DNA from: DATEPR01 sp036503065
GTDB taxonomy: Bacteria > Actinomycetota > Actinomycetes > Mycobacteriales > Pseudonocardiaceae
Assembly (NCBI GenBank): GCA_036503065.1
Contig: DASXXM010000131.1
Location: 1-6,608 of the forward strand
DNA length: 6,608 nt
Reading direction: 5' to 3'
Shown here one piece after another: positions 6,013 to 6,608 of the stretch. The notes under the pieces are model-generated. The model did not search any database. It was not told where the DNA came from and saw nothing but the letters and a program-made list of their open reading frames with translations. Within the stretch, counting starts at the first letter, position 1; each line of letters begins with the position of its first letter. A program made the translations under genes and the position numbers.

Positions 6013-6608
6013 ATGCCCGCCACCGCCGTCCGTCGGCTGATCCTCCCGTTGACCGCGCCCGTCGGTTCGGTCCGTGCCGTGCGCCCCGAGCGGGACGTCG
6101 CCGTGCTCACGTACGACGACGGCCCGCAACCCGGCGGCACCGAACGAGTGCTGGCTGCCTTGGCCGAGGTGGGCGCGACGGCGACGTTCTTCATCCTGGT
6201 CGGCCGCGCCCGCCGCCACCCCGGCCTGCTCGCCGACGTGGTCGCCGCGGGCCACGAGATCGCCCTGCACGGTATCGACCACGTCCGGCTCACGGAGTTC
6301 TCCGCGGGCCAGGTCCGACGGCGCACCATCGACGGTCGCAAGGAGCTGGAAGACCTTGCCGGGCAACACATCCGCTGGTTCCGCCCGCCCTACGGCGCGC
6401 AGTACCCGACCACCTGGGCGGCCATCCGGTCCGCCGGCATGGAGTCGGTGGTCTGGTCCAACGAGGTGAACGACTGGGACGACGACCCGATAGCGGACAT
6501 CGCCGCCCGCGCCGCAACGGTCCGCCGCGGCTCCGTCCTACTCCTGCACGACGGCTACGCCGACGCCACCGACGGCGTCGACGACGGCCCGGCACCCACG
6601 TTCGACCG
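6013..6608 (+). CDS. NodB-type polysaccharide deacetylase (partial, runs off the right edge)
   Basis: The first 198 residues of a carbohydrate esterase family 4 (NodB) protein, metal-dependent enzymes that remove N- or O-acetyl groups from glycans. Motif 1 is LTYDDGP (32-38), with Asp35 as likely base and Asp36 as metal ligand. Motif 2 is HGIDH (86-90), giving the two metal-binding histidines; Gly replaces the usual Ser/Thr after the first. Motif 3 is RPPYG (124-128), motif 4 is NDW (153-155), and motif 5 is LLLHDG (176-181) with His179. The catalytic core appears complete; only the C-terminus is missing. No signal peptide is visible and the NodB fold begins about residue 28, suggesting a cytoplasmic enzyme. 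The start is uncertain: ATG at 6013, ATG at 6004 and GTG at 5977 share the frame and none has a clear ribosome binding site. It is transcribed away from the glycosyltransferase operon, so a link to its product is plausible but unproven. Confidence 0.88.
   Translation, partial: MPATAVRRLILPLTAPVGSVRAVRPERDVAVLTYDDGPQPGGTERVLAALAEVGATATFFILVGRARRHPGLLADVVAAGHEIALHGIDHVRLTEFSAGQVRRRTIDGRKELEDLAGQHIRWFRPPYGAQYPTTWAAIRSAGMESVVWSNEVNDWDDDPIADIAARAATVRRGSVLLLHDGYADATDGVDDGPAPTFD

Noticed and set aside
5878..6369. Minus-strand open frames of about 150-160 codons opposite the deacetylase
   Set aside because: They are antisense to the deacetylase, which carries all five NodB motifs in the plus-strand frame, and their translations resemble no family.

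Overview
The window looks like the chromosome of a high-GC actinomycete. GC is very high, codon third positions are almost all G or C, GTG starts are used, genes are packed with 4-base stop/start overlaps, and two DnaA-box-like 9-mers have the TTGTCCACA form typical of high-GC Gram-positives. I cannot name the genus.

Layout from left to right: (1) the last 15 codons of a probable plus-strand gene; (2) about 210 bases between convergent genes, holding an 11-bp dyad, a short terminator hairpin with a UACG tetraloop and T-run, and a pair of inverted DnaA-box-like sequences; (3) a minus-strand run of five genes, in order of transcription: two family-2 (GT-A) glycosyltransferases, a family-4 (GT-B) glycosyltransferase, a nucleotide-sugar dehydrogenase of the UDP-glucose 6-dehydrogenase type, and an FAD/NAD(P)H oxidoreductase of the ferredoxin-reductase type; (4) a divergent intergenic region of about 110 bases; (5) a plus-strand NodB-type polysaccharide deacetylase that runs off the right edge.

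The first four minus-strand genes are very likely one operon: GT2/GT2 overlap by ATGA, GT2/GT4 overlap by GTGA, and GT4 is followed after 9 bases by the dehydrogenase, whose ribosome binding site overlaps the GT4 stop. The simplest reading is a small glycan-assembly module. The dehydrogenase would make a nucleotide-activated uronic acid (UDP-glucuronate most likely) and three glycosyltransferases would build an oligosaccharide that may contain it. The divergent deacetylase could trim an N-acetyl group from the same or a related glycan. No flippase, polymerase, ABC exporter or initiating phosphoglycosyltransferase is in the window, so the product and its destination cannot be read from here. 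The oxidoreductase sits 61 bases further downstream with its own good ribosome binding site. It may be co-transcribed, but nothing in its sequence ties it to glycan synthesis.

All the genes belong to known families. The possible novelty is the combination (three coupled glycosyltransferases, a uronate-forming dehydrogenase and a divergent deacetylase) and the paired DnaA-box-like sites. I see no CRISPR, tRNA, rRNA, insertion sequence or obvious new defence-like system.
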